A DNA stretch of 5,403 nucleotides from Syntrophomonadaceae bacterium (GTDB lineage: Bacteria > Bacillota > Dethiobacteria > DTU022): assembly GCA_003564055.1 (NCBI GenBank), contig PWSG01000210.1, positions 1 through 5,403 on the forward strand, read 5' to 3'. The notes beneath the pieces were generated by a model that saw nothing but the letters and a program-made list of their open reading frames with translations, was not told the DNA's origin and did no database searches. Shown one piece after another: positions 5,278-5,403 of the stretch; within the stretch, counting starts at the first letter, position 1; the number at the start of each line of letters is the position of its first letter. A program made the position numbers and the translations under genes.

Positions 5278-5403
5278 ATGTCAAAGATAGCGCTTAAAGA
5301 AAAAGAAGATAATTGTGTTGCTTCTATTTTAAGAAGACTGGCTTTATATTATCCGTATGCTAAAACGGCCCTGGTTTATGACAATCCGTTTCAGCTGCTC
5401 GTA
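5278..5403 (+). CDS. nth: Endonuclease III (N-terminal fragment)
   Basis: The frame opens at ATG 5278 and runs off the window after 42 codons. The fragment ILRRLALYYPYAKTALVY followed by DNPFQLLV matches the start of bacterial endonuclease III, where a helix ending in YPxA and then an NPF-x-LLV segment precede the first helix of the DNA glycosylase core. The full enzyme is a base-excision repair glycosylase/AP lyase for oxidised pyrimidines; its helix-hairpin-helix, catalytic Lys and Asp, and [4Fe-4S] cysteines lie beyond the window and cannot be checked. The start is forced: TAA at 5272-5274 is in frame two codons upstream, and no other ATG, GTG or TTG follows in frame. There is no Shine-Dalgarno site. 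It is unrelated in function to the metabolic genes and appears to begin a separate unit. Confidence 0.82.
   Translation, partial: MSKIALKEKEDNCVASILRRLALYYPYAKTALVYDNPFQLLV

Overview
The window looks like a fragment of an anaerobic Firmicute, closest in feel to the Peptococcaceae / Pelotomaculum-Desulfotomaculum group. This is inferred from three things: strong AGGAGG-type ribosome binding sites, tight same-strand gene packing, and a C4-dicarboxylate gene set of the kind used in the methylmalonyl-CoA (propionate/succinate) pathway of syntrophic and fermentative anaerobes. The taxonomic call is an inference from gene content and style; no marker gene is present.

Layout, all on the + strand. 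Positions 1-171 hold the C-terminal end of a two-subunit class I (Fe-S) fumarase beta chain. A 173-base gap (172-344) follows, with one clear hairpin. Then come a malic enzyme (345-1685), a ferredoxin-like iron-sulfur subunit with one [2Fe-2S] and two [4Fe-4S] motifs (1698-2384 region, stop at 2381), a fumarate reductase/succinate dehydrogenase-type flavoprotein (2406-4010), and a family III CoA-transferase/alpha-methylacyl-CoA racemase-like protein (4010-5212). The last three junctions are 12 bases, 24 bases and a 1-base overlap, so the malic enzyme through the CoA-transferase-like gene probably form one operon; the fumarase may be co-transcribed or may end before the hairpin. After a 65-base gap, endonuclease III (nth) starts at 5278 and runs off the window, apparently from its own promoter.

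How the genes fit together: flavoprotein plus iron-sulfur subunit would interconvert succinate and fumarate, fumarase would interconvert fumarate and malate, and malic enzyme would interconvert malate with pyruvate and CO2. This is a continuous succinate-to-pyruvate segment. The CoA-transferase-like protein would feed acyl-CoA chemistry into it, but its residues fit a 2-methylacyl-CoA racemase at least as well as a succinyl-CoA transferase.

The most notable points are: the fumarate reductase pair has no membrane-anchor gene; its iron-sulfur subunit has two full [4Fe-4S] motifs rather than the classical SdhB/FrdB cluster set; its flavoprotein lacks the histidine that carries covalent FAD; and nth has a near-consensus promoter placed so close to its ATG that the mRNA should be leaderless. 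I saw no mobile element, CRISPR array, tRNA/rRNA gene or defence system. This is mainly an ordinary metabolic region with an uncommon version of fumarate reductase.
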